A stretch of 64,000 nt of DNA from assembly GCA_902602765.1 (NCBI GenBank), contig CACKSH010000009.1, forward strand, positions 19,233 through 83,232, given 5' to 3'. Under the pieces are notes generated by a model. It worked only from the letters and a program-made list of their open reading frames with translations, was not told the DNA's origin and did not search any database. The stretch comes from Paracoccaceae bacterium (lineage in GTDB: Bacteria > Pseudomonadota > Alphaproteobacteria > Rhodobacterales > Rhodobacteraceae). Positions within the stretch are counted from its first letter, which is position 1. Every line of letters begins with the position of its first letter. The translations under genes were made by a program, and so were the position numbers. Positions 17,826 to 27,441 of this stretch are shown here, piece after piece.

Positions 17826-19271
17826 ATGAGACGTCATCGCAATGTAAAAATCGTTGCAACCCTTGGTCCAGCATCAGACGATTACCTTACAATTAAGTCA
17901 CTTCATTTGGCTGGAGCCGATGTCTTCCGCCTCAACATGAGCCACGGAACCCATGATGATATAGCGCAACGCCACAAAACCATAAGAATAATTGAGGAGG
18001 AATTAAATAGTCCAATTGGAATATTAGCTGATCTACAAGGACCAAAACTGAGAGTTGGAGAATTTGAGAATGACTTTGAAACCCTTACTGAGGGGCAGGA
18101 ATTTCGTCTTGATTTAAAATCAGATCTGGGAACCTCTAAAAGAGTTAGCCTTCCGCATCCTGAAATTTTTGCTGCTCTTTCTAATGGGTCGGTTCTTTTG
18201 GTAAATGATGGCAAAATTAAATTAGAAGTAAAATCATTCGGCAAAGATTTTGCAGACTGCATAGTAAAAGCTGGTGGAGTGATTTCTGATCGGAAAGGCG
18301 TGAATGTTCCAGATGTAATTCTTCCGCTAGCTGCATTATCTGACAAAGATAGAACGGATTTAGAATTTGCCTGTAGTTTGGGTATTGACTGGTTGGCTCT
18401 TTCCTTTGTGCAAAGGCCTGAAGACGTGAGAGAGGCACGTGAACTAGCAAAAGGGCGAGCAGCTATTTTATCAAAGATCGAAAAGCCGGCCGCACTTTCA
18501 AAATTTGATGATATTTTAGAATGTTCGGATGGTATTATGGTTGCGCGCGGTGATCTCGGAGTTGAACTACCAGTTCAAAACGTCCCACCAGTTCAAAAAA
18601 GGTTAGTTCGCGCATGCCGAGCAGCAGCAAAGCCGGTAATAGTTGCCACGCAAATGCTGGAAAGTATGATTGAAAGTCCTGTGCCTACTCGGGCAGAAGT
18701 ATCAGATGTGGCTACTGCCATATATGAAGGGGCTGATGCAATCATGTTATCAGCGGAGTCCGCGGCTGGTCTGTACCCTGTCGATGCGGTTCAAACCATG
18801 GATAATGTTGCAGTTGAAGTTGAAAGTGACCCCACATATCGAGAAATCATAGAGGCATCCCGAAATGCACGCCGTAATTCTGTTGCAGATGGGATCGTAT
18901 CAGCAGCGCGAGAAATAGCAGAAACAACCGATATTAAAGCTATTAGCTGCTATACCCAATCTGGAACAACCGCCCTTTTAATCGCCAGAGAAAAACCCCG
19001 TGTTCCAATTATTGCGATGACTTCTGAAATAGAAACCGCGCGGAGATTATCACTGACTTGGGGTACGAACACTTTGATGTCAGGAGCGAAACAACGTTTT
19101 AAGGAAGCTGTTGTGAGTGCAGTTCGAGGTGCATTATCAGAGGGTTATGCTTTAGAAAATGATCAAATAGTAATAACGGCAGGTGTTCCATTTAATATAC
19201 CTGGTACAACAAATATTTTGAGAGTAGCGCCATGTAACGAGCGAATGATCTACTCTATGGATCCAGAATAG
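17826..19271 (+). CDS. pyk: Pyruvate kinase
   Basis: Converts phosphoenolpyruvate and ADP to pyruvate and ATP in glycolysis. The N terminus VKIVATLGPASDDY is followed by the active-site signature SKIEKPAALSKFDDIL, then DGIMVARGDLGVELP, ATQMLESMI and ADAIMLSAESAAGLYP. A C-terminal alpha/beta domain ends the 481-residue protein. AAGGAAAG sits upstream of the ATG. It has its own intergenic region and is separated from rpmI by about 160 bp, which contains a probable promoter for the next operon. Confidence 0.96.
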   Translation: MRRHRNVKIVATLGPASDDYLTIKSLHLAGADVFRLNMSHGTHDDIAQRHKTIRIIEEELNSPIGILADLQGPKLRVGEFENDFETLTEGQEFRLDLKSDLGTSKRVSLPHPEIFAALSNGSVLLVNDGKIKLEVKSFGKDFADCIVKAGGVISDRKGVNVPDVILPLAALSDKDRTDLEFACSLGIDWLALSFVQRPEDVREARELAKGRAAILSKIEKPAALSKFDDILECSDGIMVARGDLGVELPVQNVPPVQKRLVRACRAAAKPVIVATQMLESMIESPVPTRAEVSDVATAIYEGADAIMLSAESAAGLYPVDAVQTMDNVAVEVESDPTYREIIEASRNARRNSVADGIVSAAREIAETTDIKAISCYTQSGTTALLIAREKPRVPIIAMTSEIETARRLSLTWGTNTLMSGAKQRFKEAVVSAVRGALSEGYALENDQIVITAGVPFNIPGTTNILRVAPCNERMIYSMDPE

Positions 19272-19338
19272 CGATTTAACTTAAATACTATAATTTTATT
19301 TATACTAATCTAGGTCTTCAAATTCATAAAAATTGGGC

Positions 19339-19431
19339 TTGCACACAATACTAACTGAAGGTATGTCGAGTTCGCGGGTCCGGCGAATGGCATGCCGAGT
19401 TTCGTGTTAACTTTTTCCTAAGGAGAACCAA
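19339..19431 (+). promoter_or_regulatory. Probable rpmI-rplT promoter and leader
   Basis: A TTGCAC box at 19339-19344 and TATGTC at 19362-19367 are 17 bp apart, a credible sigma-70-type promoter. The short leader after it contains small inverted repeats (TCGC/GCGA around 19373-19387 and GGCATGCC near 19390). The leader might take part in ribosomal protein autoregulation. I do not recognise a known L20 leader class. Confidence 0.45.
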
Positions 19432-19632
19432 ATGCCTAAGATGAAGACTAAATCTAGCTGTAAAAAGAGATTTAAGGTGACCGCAACTGGTAAAGTAAAA
19501 ACTGGCCAGGCCGGAAAGCGGCACGGAATGATAAAGCGTACAAACAAATTTATTCGTACAGCCCGAGGGACTACAATGCTTAGCGCCCCTGATGAAAAAA
19601 TCGTTAAGGGCATGATGCCCTATGCACGATAA
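19432..19632 (+). CDS. rpmI: 50S ribosomal protein L35
   Basis: Small basic ribosomal protein of 66 residues. It shows the L35 pattern [20 protein letters not shown] at the N terminus and GQAGKRHGM, then [13 protein letters not shown] strong AAGGAG site precedes the ATG. It is followed after 11 bp by rplT, as is usual. infC, often upstream, is not in this position. Confidence 0.96.
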   Translation: MPKMKTKSSCKKRFKVTATGKVKTGQAGKRHGMIKRTNKFIRTARGTTMLSAPDEKIVKGMMPYAR

Positions 19633-19643
19633 GGAGAGTTAAC

Positions 19644-20009
19644 ATGTCTCGAGTAAAAGGTGGTACAGTTACACACGCCAGACACAAAAAAATTGTTGAT
19701 CAGGCGAAAGGCTATTACGGACGGCGTAAAAACACTTTCAAAGTAGCTGCACAGGCAGTCGATAAAGCCAATCAGTACGCGACCCGCGATCGTCATAATA
19801 AAAAGAGAAATTTCAGAGCATTGTGGATTCAGAGAATAAATGCAGCAGTGCGTGCTCACGATGAAGATTTGTCATACAGTAAATTTATAAATGGATTGAC
19901 GAAGGCTGGCATTGAGGTGGACAGGAAGGTACTTGCCGATCTAGCAGTGCATGAGCCGAAAGTATTTTGCACAATAGTAGATCAAGCTAAAGCCGCACTA
20001 GCAGCCTAG
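19644..20009 (+). CDS. rplT: 50S ribosomal protein L20
   Basis: Large-subunit assembly protein of 121 residues. The N-terminal basic tail [17 protein letters not shown] leads into the helical [20 protein letters not shown] segment and [16 protein letters not shown], all typical of L20. AAGGAG lies upstream. A factor-independent terminator follows at 20034-20058, ahead of pheS. Confidence 0.97.
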   Translation: MSRVKGGTVTHARHKKIVDQAKGYYGRRKNTFKVAAQAVDKANQYATRDRHNKKRNFRALWIQRINAAVRAHDEDLSYSKFINGLTKAGIEVDRKVLADLAVHEPKVFCTIVDQAKAALAA

Positions 20010-20033
20010 CCGACAATACAATTTGCACATTAA

Positions 20034-20058
20034 GCCGTGCAGTGCGCGCGGCCTTTTT
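20034..20058 (+). terminator. Rho-independent terminator after rplT
   Basis: A 7-bp GC-rich stem (20034-20040 with 20046-20052, one G-U pair) and a 5-base loop are followed by C-TTTTT at 20053-20058. It lies 25 bp past the rplT stop and ahead of a separate pheS start region. Confidence 0.75.
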
Positions 20059-20133
20059 CTTTCACTGGATGCAAAAAAACTTGTCAATCTATCTATACAT
20101 GATAGCACGGTAGCGTTTTGGTAGTGAGGTCAA

Positions 20134-21207
20134 ATGGACGATTTACGTTTAAAGTATATTAAAGCCATTTCTGACGCGAGAGATGAAAATGCTCTAGAAG
20201 GTGTTCGTCTTGCGGCTCTTGGGAAAAAAGGTGAGGTCAGTTTGCAGATGCGCGAACTTGGTAAGATGACACCTGAAGAGCGCAAAGTGGCCGGACCCAC
20301 GCTTAATGCACTAAAAGATGAACTTAACTCAGCACTTAATGCAAAAAAGACTGCTTTAGCAGATGCCGTTTTGAATGCGCGCCTTGAAACCGAATGGTTA
20401 GATGTAACTTTACCATCAAGGGCTACAAATATTGGGTCTGTTCATCCAATTTCGCAGGTAACAGAAGAGGTTATTGCGATATTCGCAGATATGGGTTTTT
20501 CAGTTGCTGAGGGGCCAAGGATTGAAACGGACTGGTATAATTTTGATGCATTGAATATACCCGGTCATCATCCAGCCAGAGCTGAAATGGATACTTTCTA
20601 TATGAAACGCAATTCAGATGATGAGAGGCCGCCTCACGTCTTAAGAACGCATACTAGTCCTGTACAGATTCGTACAATGGAAAAGAGTGGCGCGCCAATT
20701 CGCGTAATCTGCCCTGGTGGAGTGTATCGAGCTGACTACGATCAGACTCATACGCCAATGTTTCACCAGGTTGAGGGTTTGGCCATCGATAAAGATTTAT
20801 CAATGGCAAACTTAAAATGGGTGCTTGAGCAATTCGTAAAGATCTTTTTTTCAGTAGATGATGTTGAGTTACGGTTTAGAGCGTCTCATTTCCCATTTAC
20901 AGAACCATCTGCCGAAGTCGATATAAGATGTTCATGGAATGATGGACAATTAAAAATAGGGGAAGGTAATGACTGGCTGGAAATACTTGGCTCCGGCATG
21001 GTGCATCCTAAAGTGCTAAGCGCAGGGGGCATCGATCCTAATATTTGGCAAGGGTTTGCCTTTGGTATGGGAATAGATCGGATTGCGATGCTAAAATATG
21101 GAATTCCAGATTTAAGGTCATTTTTTGACAGTGATCTAAGGTGGTTACGACATTATGGTTTTGCTTCATTGGATCAACCTAATTTACATGCCGGACTAAG
21201 TCGCTAA
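20134..21207 (+). CDS. pheS: Phenylalanine--tRNA ligase alpha subunit
   Basis: Catalytic subunit of the alpha2-beta2 class II synthetase. An N-terminal coiled coil (1-90) precedes the catalytic domain. That domain shows [47 protein letters not shown] (motif 2), [11 protein letters not shown] and the terminal [20 protein letters not shown] (motif 3). It is 357 residues, normal length. A TTGTCA box at 20081 may belong to its promoter, since a terminator separates it from rplT. pheT follows after about 100 bp. Confidence 0.97.
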   Translation: MDDLRLKYIKAISDARDENALEGVRLAALGKKGEVSLQMRELGKMTPEERKVAGPTLNALKDELNSALNAKKTALADAVLNARLETEWLDVTLPSRATNIGSVHPISQVTEEVIAIFADMGFSVAEGPRIETDWYNFDALNIPGHHPARAEMDTFYMKRNSDDERPPHVLRTHTSPVQIRTMEKSGAPIRVICPGGVYRADYDQTHTPMFHQVEGLAIDKDLSMANLKWVLEQFVKIFFSVDDVELRFRASHFPFTEPSAEVDIRCSWNDGQLKIGEGNDWLEILGSGMVHPKVLSAGGIDPNIWQGFAFGMGIDRIAMLKYGIPDLRSFFDSDLRWLRHYGFASLDQPNLHAGLSR

Positions 21208-21307
21208 GTGGGAAAATATATTAAAATCTTATTATGTTAACAAAGCATCTGACAATTTTTCATAATCTTTTAAAGATACTTACCCAAAATAATCATGGAC
21301 GAGCACA

Positions 21308-23707
21308 ATGAAATTTACATTTTCTTGGTTAAAAGAGCATCTTAAAACTACAGCTTCATTAAATGAAGTTGTAGATGCTTTGACTGATTTGGGTCTAGAG
21401 GTGGAGGAAGTAAGTGATCCAATAAGAAAACTAAATGATTTTACAATAGGAAAAATTATCAAGGCCAAGAAGCACGAGGATGCGGACAAATTGCGTGTTT
21501 GTAAAGTCGATACCGATAATGGTGAAACACAAATAATTTGTGGTGCACCGAATGCTAGAGAAGGAATTTTTGTAGTTGTAGCGAAGCCAGGCGTATATGT
21601 GCCTGGAATTGATAAGACAATTGGAGTCGGTAAAATCCGGGGAGTAGAGAGCCATGGAATGATGTGCTCTGAGAAAGAAATGGAGCTATCGGATGAGCAT
21701 GATGGTATAATCGAACTTCCCTCGGGCGAGATAGGTGAACCGTACGGTAACTGGCTATTAAAAAACGATCCTGAAAAAGTTGATGCGGTTGTTGAAATAG
21801 CCATTACACCTAACAGGCCAGATGCATTGGGCGTTAGAGGAATTGCCCGCGATTTGGCGGCCAGAGGCTTGGGTGATTTGAAGCCAATGGATATACAGCC
21901 CATTCCTGGAAAATTTAAATGTCCAATATCTGTATCTATTGAGCCTGATACTCTAATCAATGCGCCGGTTTTCTACGGTAGACTGATAAGAGGGGTAAAG
22001 AACGGCCTATCACCAAAATGGTTACAGAATAAATTACGTGCAATTGGGTTGCGGCCTATTTCTACCTTAGTAGATATCACAAATTTTTTTACTTACGATA
22101 ATAACCGTCCGTTGCATGTGTTTGATGCAGATAAGTTAAATGGCTCGTCTCTTAGAGTGCATGACGCAAAGGGGGGGGAAATTTTTAACGCTTTAGATGA
22201 AAAAGAGTATGTCTTGTCTAAAGGCATGACAGTAATTTCTGATAATGTGGGAGTAGAAAGTTTAGCAGGCATAATGGGAGGTAGTGGTTCTGGATGTACT
22301 GATAAGACAGAAAATGTTTTTATTGAGGCTGCGTACTTTAATCCCATAACGACCGCTTACACCGGACGGGAATTAAAGATAAATTCGGATGCCCGATATC
22401 GCTTTGAGAGAGGTATAGATCCAGAGTGGGCAGTATTTGGTATCGAGGCAGCTACAAAAATGATTATTGAGTTATGTGGTGGAGAACCATCTGAGGTTGT
22501 TCAGGCCGGTGAAATTCCTAACCATGGGAGGGCATACAAAGTAGATACTGCAAGGATTGAGTCCCTAGTAGGCATGGTAATTCCACCAGATGATCAACTG
22601 AAAATTCTGGAGAAGTTGGGCTTCGTTATTACGGGCGATACCGCTGGAGTGCCGAGTTGGCGGCCAGATGTGCAGGGTGAGGCTGACCTTGTGGAAGAGA
22701 TAGCGCGTGTAGTATCTCTAAAAAAGCTGCAGGGTATACCGCTCCCCAGAGTTAGTAACTCCGTTCCAAAACCTGTCTTAAGTGCAGCGCAGCTTAGAGA
22801 GCAAACGTCGAGGCGAGCCGCGGCAGGACTGGGGTATAATGAATGCGTTTCATATAGTTTTATTGATGAGGAAAGCGCCAAGTTATTTGGTGGAGGTGAT
22901 ACTGTAACTCAGCTAGAAAACCCAATTTCTAGCGAGATGAGTCATATGCGTCCAGATTTATTACCAGGTTTGTTACAGGCTGCTTCAAGAAACCAAGCTA
23001 GAGGTTTCTTTGATATGGCGTTATTTGAAATAGGACCTGTATTCAATGGTGGTAATCCTGAAAATCAGACAACGAAACTTAGCGGTGTGCTGATTGGACA
23101 AACTACTTCGAAAGATGTGCATAGGCAGAATAGAGAAGTAGATGTTTTTGATGTTAAGTCCCATATAGAAAACGTGTTATTTTCAATTGGAGCACCATCT
23201 AAATTTCAAATTTTACGTGGTGCAGAATCCTATTGGCATCCGGGCCGGCACGGACGTATTTGCCTAGGCCCAAAGAAAACTCTTGGGGTATTTGGTGAGA
23301 TACATCCCAAGGTTTTAAGTTCTTTTGACTTAAAAGGACCAATAGTTGGCTTTACCATTTTTCTTGATAATATTCCTATACCTCGGAATTCAAATACTAC
23401 TCGTCCACCATTGAGAGCAAGATCTTTGCAAGCCGTTGAACGAGACTTTGCTTTTGTTGTAGGCGAAAAGGTAGAAGCGTCATCAATAACAACTGCAGCA
23501 ATGGGGTCTAAAAAGGATATCATCGAAGATGTCAGAGTTTTTGACGAGTTTATTGGAGGTGATTTAGGTGATGGAAATAAGTCAGTTGCAATTACTGTAA
23601 GACTACAGCCCACTGAAAATACTCTTACAGAAGCGGAGATCGAACAAGTAAGCAAAAGCGTTATAGACCGAGTTGAGTCTGCCACTGGTGGCATTTTGCG
23701 CAGTTAA
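21308..23707 (+). CDS. pheT: Phenylalanine--tRNA ligase beta subunit
   Basis: Beta subunit of PheRS, 799 residues, carrying tRNA binding and editing. The order is an EMAP/tRNA-binding domain (about 39-150, ADKLRVCKVDT), the B3/B4 editing region, the B5 domain (SWRPDVQGEADLVEEIARV), the core domain and a C-terminal ferredoxin-like anticodon-binding domain (FAFVVGEKVEASSITTA). A long open frame lies antisense over its 5' third and is a shadow. It pairs with pheS immediately upstream. Confidence 0.97.
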   Translation: MKFTFSWLKEHLKTTASLNEVVDALTDLGLEVEEVSDPIRKLNDFTIGKIIKAKKHEDADKLRVCKVDTDNGETQIICGAPNAREGIFVVVAKPGVYVPGIDKTIGVGKIRGVESHGMMCSEKEMELSDEHDGIIELPSGEIGEPYGNWLLKNDPEKVDAVVEIAITPNRPDALGVRGIARDLAARGLGDLKPMDIQPIPGKFKCPISVSIEPDTLINAPVFYGRLIRGVKNGLSPKWLQNKLRAIGLRPISTLVDITNFFTYDNNRPLHVFDADKLNGSSLRVHDAKGGEIFNALDEKEYVLSKGMTVISDNVGVESLAGIMGGSGSGCTDKTENVFIEAAYFNPITTAYTGRELKINSDARYRFERGIDPEWAVFGIEAATKMIIELCGGEPSEVVQAGEIPNHGRAYKVDTARIESLVGMVIPPDDQLKILEKLGFVITGDTAGVPSWRPDVQGEADLVEEIARVVSLKKLQGIPLPRVSNSVPKPVLSAAQLREQTSRRAAAGLGYNECVSYSFIDEESAKLFGGGDTVTQLENPISSEMSHMRPDLLPGLLQAASRNQARGFFDMALFEIGPVFNGGNPENQTTKLSGVLIGQTTSKDVHRQNREVDVFDVKSHIENVLFSIGAPSKFQILRGAESYWHPGRHGRICLGPKKTLGVFGEIHPKVLSSFDLKGPIVGFTIFLDNIPIPRNSNTTRPPLRARSLQAVERDFAFVVGEKVEASSITTAAMGSKKDIIEDVRVFDEFIGGDLGDGNKSVAITVRLQPTENTLTEAEIEQVSKSVIDRVESATGGILRS

Positions 23708-23780
23708 AAAAGACATGATTTCAATTACTCTGAAATCGAAAAATTTGAAATTTTATTTCAAGAGGAAAAAGGAGACTTAA

Positions 23781-24227
23781 ATGCTAAGTGTTTATCTAGC
23801 TGGTGAAATTCATACTAATTGGCGGGAAGAGATAGCTGAAGGCGCTCAAAATTTTAATGTAATTTTTACATCTCCCGTAACTGATCATGAAGCCAGCGAT
23901 GATTGTGGTGTCAAAATAATGGGCTCTGAAGAATTGAAATTCTGGCACGACCATAAAGGTGCAAAACTGAATGCGATTAGGACAAGAAAGTATATAGAGG
24001 AAGCGGATGTAGTTGTAGTACGTTTTGGCGACAAGTATAAGCAGTGGAATGCAGCATTTGAGGCTGGTTATGCTGCGGCATTGGGTAAGTCAATTATTGT
24101 TATGCATGGGGCAGACCATCAGCATGCATTAAAAGAGGTAGACGCTTCGGCATTGGCAGTTGTAGAAACCTCCCAACAGGTTGTGGAGATACTAGAGTAC
24201 ATAGAAAAAGGTACATTGCCAGCTTAG
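23781..24227 (+). CDS. YtoQ family protein
   Basis: A 148-residue cytoplasmic protein of unknown function. It has the YtoQ family pattern: MLSVYLAGEIHTNWREEI at the N terminus, then FTSPVTDHEASDDCG, RTRKYIEEADVVVVRFGDKYKQWNAAF and EAGYAAALGKSIIVMH. The fold resembles nucleoside 2-deoxyribosyltransferase-like proteins, by my inference from the AGEI/GYAAALGK pattern. AAGGAG precedes the ATG. It sits 73 bp after pheT and converges with ald. Confidence 0.85.
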   Translation: MLSVYLAGEIHTNWREEIAEGAQNFNVIFTSPVTDHEASDDCGVKIMGSEELKFWHDHKGAKLNAIRTRKYIEEADVVVVRFGDKYKQWNAAFEAGYAAALGKSIIVMHGADHQHALKEVDASALAVVETSQQVVEILEYIEKGTLPA

Positions 24228-24266
24228 ATGGCTAAGGTATTTACCGGGCTATTTATTTTACCTACT

Positions 24267-25394
24267 TTAATGTAGAACACTCAAAGCTTTAAGATCAGGT
24301 TTAACAGTTTCCAGTCCTAATGCTTCGCCGACTGCAGCATATGTTAATTTTCCATCGTGTACATTGAGCCCGTTAAATAGATGTGGGTCATCCGAACAAG
24401 CCTTTACCCATCCTTTATTTGCAAGGGACATGATAAAAGGAAGCGTAGCATTTCCTAGAGCTAAAGTTGAAGTGCGAGCGACTGCTCCTGGCATGTTTGC
24501 AACGCAATAATGCATTATGCCATCTATTTCATATATTGGATCAGCATGGGTTGTGGCACGTGATGTTTCGAAACATCCACCTTGATCGATTGCAACGTCA
24601 ACTAAAGCGGCGCCAGAGTTTAAGGTAGTTAACTGTTCCCTGCTGATTAGTTTTGGGGCCTCTGCCCCTGCAACTAGAACGGCACCAATGATTAAATCTG
24701 CTTGTGAGGCAAGCTCAGACGTTGCCTTCTGTGATGCATATCCATTTTTAAAAAGATGACCGAAAACATCATCAATATAACGCAGACGAGCTAATGATTT
24801 ATCTAAGACGGTAACATCGGCACCCATTCCAGCGGCAACCCTTGCTGCATTAGTACCAACCACACCTCCACCAAGAACCAAAACTTTTGCAGGTGCTACC
24901 CCGGGAACCCCTCCCAAAAGAACGCCTCTACCACCATTAGCCTTCTGTAAAGTCCAAGCTCCCATTTGGGGTGCAAGACGGCCTGCAACCTCTGACATCG
25001 GCGCCAATAGTGGAAGGCCCCCGTTTATATCTGTTACTGTCTCGTAAGCGATTGCCGTACATCCGCTGTCAATAAGGTCATGAGTTTGTTCTGGGTCCGG
25101 TGCGAGATGAAGATAGGTAAATAAAAGTTGCCCGCTTTTAAGCATTTGTCGTTCAACTGCCTGAGGTTCCTTAACCTTAACGATCATTTCAGCCTCATCA
25201 AAAACCTCTTTTGCAGTTCCAACGATAGCAGCGCCTTCTTTTACATAGTCGTTATCAACAAAACCTGCTCCAAGTCCGGCATTTGTCTCTATCGTTACAA
25301 CATGGCCGCGACCAACCAATTCTCTGACAGCAACTGGTGTTAAGCCTACTCTAAATTCTTGTGGCTTTATTTCTTTTGGGCAACCAACTTTCAT
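24267..25394 (-). CDS. ald: Alanine dehydrogenase
   Basis: NAD-dependent oxidative deamination of L-alanine to pyruvate and ammonium. The 375-residue protein has the Ald/PNT signature: GCPKEIKPQEFRVGLTP at the N terminus, MIVKVKEP, FTYLHLAPD, the Rossmann loop VLVLGGGVVGTNAARVA, and ALVDVAIDQGGCFETS. GGGAGATGAG precedes the ATG. An Lrp-family regulator is divergently placed 123 bp upstream, which strongly suggests local control by an amino acid. Confidence 0.96.
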   Translation of the reverse strand: MKVGCPKEIKPQEFRVGLTPVAVRELVGRGHVVTIETNAGLGAGFVDNDYVKEGAAIVGTAKEVFDEAEMIVKVKEPQAVERQMLKSGQLLFTYLHLAPDPEQTHDLIDSGCTAIAYETVTDINGGLPLLAPMSEVAGRLAPQMGAWTLQKANGGRGVLLGGVPGVAPAKVLVLGGGVVGTNAARVAAGMGADVTVLDKSLARLRYIDDVFGHLFKNGYASQKATSELASQADLIIGAVLVAGAEAPKLISREQLTTLNSGAALVDVAIDQGGCFETSRATTHADPIYEIDGIMHYCVANMPGAVARTSTLALGNATLPFIMSLANKGWVKACSDDPHLFNGLNVHDGKLTYAAVGEALGLETVKPDLKALSVLH

Positions 25395-25517
25395 GATCTC
25401 ATCTCCCTAATTTAATCAAAAGAATAATACGTTGCTTTTGATAAAAAATTATGGCAAATATTGCTGATAAAAAAACTAAATACGCAAGAAAATCCTAATT
25501 TATGATGAATTATTAAA

Positions 25518-25991
25518 ATGAAATTCGACAAAGACAAGTTAGATAGCACAGACTTACGAATCTTAAAGGTTCTTCAAATCAGGGGTAGAATTACCAACGC
25601 GGAGCTTGCCGATGAGATAAATTTATCTCCATCAGCATGCCACAGAAGGATCCAAAGGATAGAGGAGAGGGGATTTATCAAAGATTATGTGGCATTGCTA
25701 GACTCACGGAAGGTAGGGGTTCCAACCACTGTGTTCGTAGAGATTACACTTACCGCTCAAGCAGATGAAATACTTGATGCGTTCGAGAAAGCAGTGTCTA
25801 AAATCCCTGATGTGCTTGAGTGCCATTTGATGGCAGGTTCAGCTGATTATATTCTGAAGGTAGTTGCCGAAGATACTGAAGATTACTCAAGGATCCACAG
25901 ACAACATCTAACGCGACTACCCGGAGTTGCGCAAATGCAAAGTTCTTTTGCTCTTCGCACTGTATTTAAAACTACAGCTTTGCCAATTTAA
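25518..25991 (+). CDS. Lrp/AsnC family transcriptional regulator
   Basis: DNA-binding regulator of 157 residues. An N-terminal winged HTH (DLRILKVLQIRGRITNAEL, then NLSPSACHRRIQRIEERG) leads through a linker into an alpha/beta RAM ligand domain (VFVEITL, VLECHLMAGSADYILKVVAED). Because it is divergent from ald, it is most likely an alanine-responsive activator in the AldR manner (inference from position). The shared 123-bp region would hold its operator. I could not single out a site by eye. Confidence 0.93.
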   Translation: MKFDKDKLDSTDLRILKVLQIRGRITNAELADEINLSPSACHRRIQRIEERGFIKDYVALLDSRKVGVPTTVFVEITLTAQADEILDAFEKAVSKIPDVLECHLMAGSADYILKVVAEDTEDYSRIHRQHLTRLPGVAQMQSSFALRTVFKTTALPI

Positions 25992-26153
25992 AGTGACGTG
26001 AGGATAAATAAATCGTAAAAAATTAAACATGGAATATTTTAGAGTTTTGAATAACATTTAAATGCATTAGACGATAATTTTTATGCCCTGTCATTCATTT
26101 AGTTTTCGATAGCAGATATTATTTATAAAGCCACAGACATTAAGACATAAAAA

Positions 26154-27068
26154 ATGAGAAAAAATCATAAGGATAACTTTAGTTGGCTAGAGGCCGAACT
26201 AAATGAAACATACGATGAAATGTTTGAAGCTGAGTTTTCTGAGCCAATGCTTCCGGACGAATTTTGGAAAATATATAAAGGTGAGCGTCCAGATACCCTT
26301 GAAAAAAGAACCTATTTTCGGAATTTATTAAGGCTCCAAATGGAGTTGATAAAATTACAAGACTGGGTGGAGAATACTGGTTCAAAAGTACTGATTATTT
26401 GTGAAGGTCGTGATGGAGCAGGTAAAGGGGGTGTGATAAAAAGAATCACACAACGTTTAAATCCAAGGGTTGCACGCGTTGTTGCTCTGCCTAAACCCAC
26501 TGAACGCGAAATGACGCAATGGTATTTTCAACGTTATGTACCACATCTACCTGCAGGCGGTGAAATCGTATTGTTTGATAGATCTTATTATAATCGTGCT
26601 GGAGTGGAGCGTGTCATGGGGTTTGCATCTGATGATCAGGTGGAACAGTTTTTCAGAGATGTACCAGAGTTTGAACGGATGTTAGTGCGATCTGGAATAA
26701 TCGTCCTAAAATATTGGTTTTCAATTTCAGACGAAGAACAGCAGTTACGTTTTATGATGAGAATTCACGATCCCATGCGGCAGTGGAAACTTTCACCGAT
26801 GGACCTTGAGAGCAGGGTAAGATGGGAAGACTATACAAAAGCGAAAGAAGAAATGTTTTCGAGAACGAATATACCTGAGGCACCTTGGTATATTGTCGAG
26901 GGAAACGATAAAAAAAGAGAGCGATTAAATTGTATTGAGCATATTTTAAGTCAAATTTCATATTCGGAAGTTGATAATCAGAAAATCGAGCTTCCAGATA
27001 GGGTTTTTAATCCTGACTACGAAAGACGAGTGCTGCCTGACAAACTCTATGTTCCAAAAATATATTGA
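26154..27068 (+). CDS. ppk2: Polyphosphate kinase 2
   Basis: PPK2-family kinase using polyphosphate to phosphorylate nucleoside diphosphates or the reverse. Motifs are the Walker A CEGRDGAGKGGVIKRI, LPKPTEREMTQWYFQRYVPH, the Walker B-like FDRSYYNRAGVERVMGF, and the lid MRIHDPMRQWKLSPMDLES. A single PPK2 domain in 304 residues with GAGKGG fits the class I subfamily acting on NDPs. It stands alone between the lrp gene and rpsU. Confidence 0.92.
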   Translation: MRKNHKDNFSWLEAELNETYDEMFEAEFSEPMLPDEFWKIYKGERPDTLEKRTYFRNLLRLQMELIKLQDWVENTGSKVLIICEGRDGAGKGGVIKRITQRLNPRVARVVALPKPTEREMTQWYFQRYVPHLPAGGEIVLFDRSYYNRAGVERVMGFASDDQVEQFFRDVPEFERMLVRSGIIVLKYWFSISDEEQQLRFMMRIHDPMRQWKLSPMDLESRVRWEDYTKAKEEMFSRTNIPEAPWYIVEGNDKKRERLNCIEHILSQISYSEVDNQKIELPDRVFNPDYERRVLPDKLYVPKIY

Positions 27069-27080
27069 GGTTCTTAGGAT

Positions 27081-27110
27081 AAATAAAAACCCCCATTAGT
27101 AGAGGGGGCT
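27081..27110 (-). terminator. Rho-independent terminator of rpsU
   Basis: On the minus strand, CCCCC (27104-27108) and GGGGG (27090-27094) form a stem around a 9-base loop, followed by TTTTTATTT. It lies just past the rpsU stop. On the plus strand the same hairpin could also stop ppk2 transcripts but lacks a T run. Confidence 0.8.
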
Positions 27111-27123
27111 TGAGTGAGATAAT

Positions 27124-27330
27124 CTAAAGCATTCCTTCGCGTTGTGCTTTTTTACGCGCCAGCTTTCGAGCCCGTCTTATCGCTTCAGCCTTTTCTCGGG
27201 CCTTTTTCTCAGAGGGTTTTTCAAAATGTTGTTTCAGCTTCATTTCACGAAATACACCTTCTCGCTGTAATTTCTTCTTTAAAGCACGAAGAGCCTGGTC
27301 TACGTTGTTATCTCTTACACTTACCTGCAT
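27124..27330 (-). CDS. rpsU: 30S ribosomal protein S21
   Basis: Small basic ribosomal protein of 68 residues. The typical [20 protein letters not shown] start is followed by [11 protein letters not shown] and [13 protein letters not shown], with an Arg/Lys-rich C terminus. It is monocistronic, with its own terminator at 27081-27110, and divergent from the COQ9 gene across about 110 bp. Confidence 0.96.
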   Translation of the reverse strand: MQVSVRDNNVDQALRALKKKLQREGVFREMKLKQHFEKPSEKKAREKAEAIRRARKLARKKAQREGML

Positions 27331-27441
27331 GTGGTAGTCACCACCTTTCCAATTTTGAGTTGCGCTTTATCGCAGGAAATGGTTGGTTACCAAGAAATGA
27401 AAATTTTGTCCATAGTATAAAATAGATAATAAAAGATAGTC

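Noticed and set aside
21280..21960. Long open frame on the minus strand over the 5' part of pheT
   Set aside because: It is antisense to a well-supported pheT and its translation is serine/proline-rich without any recognisable motif.
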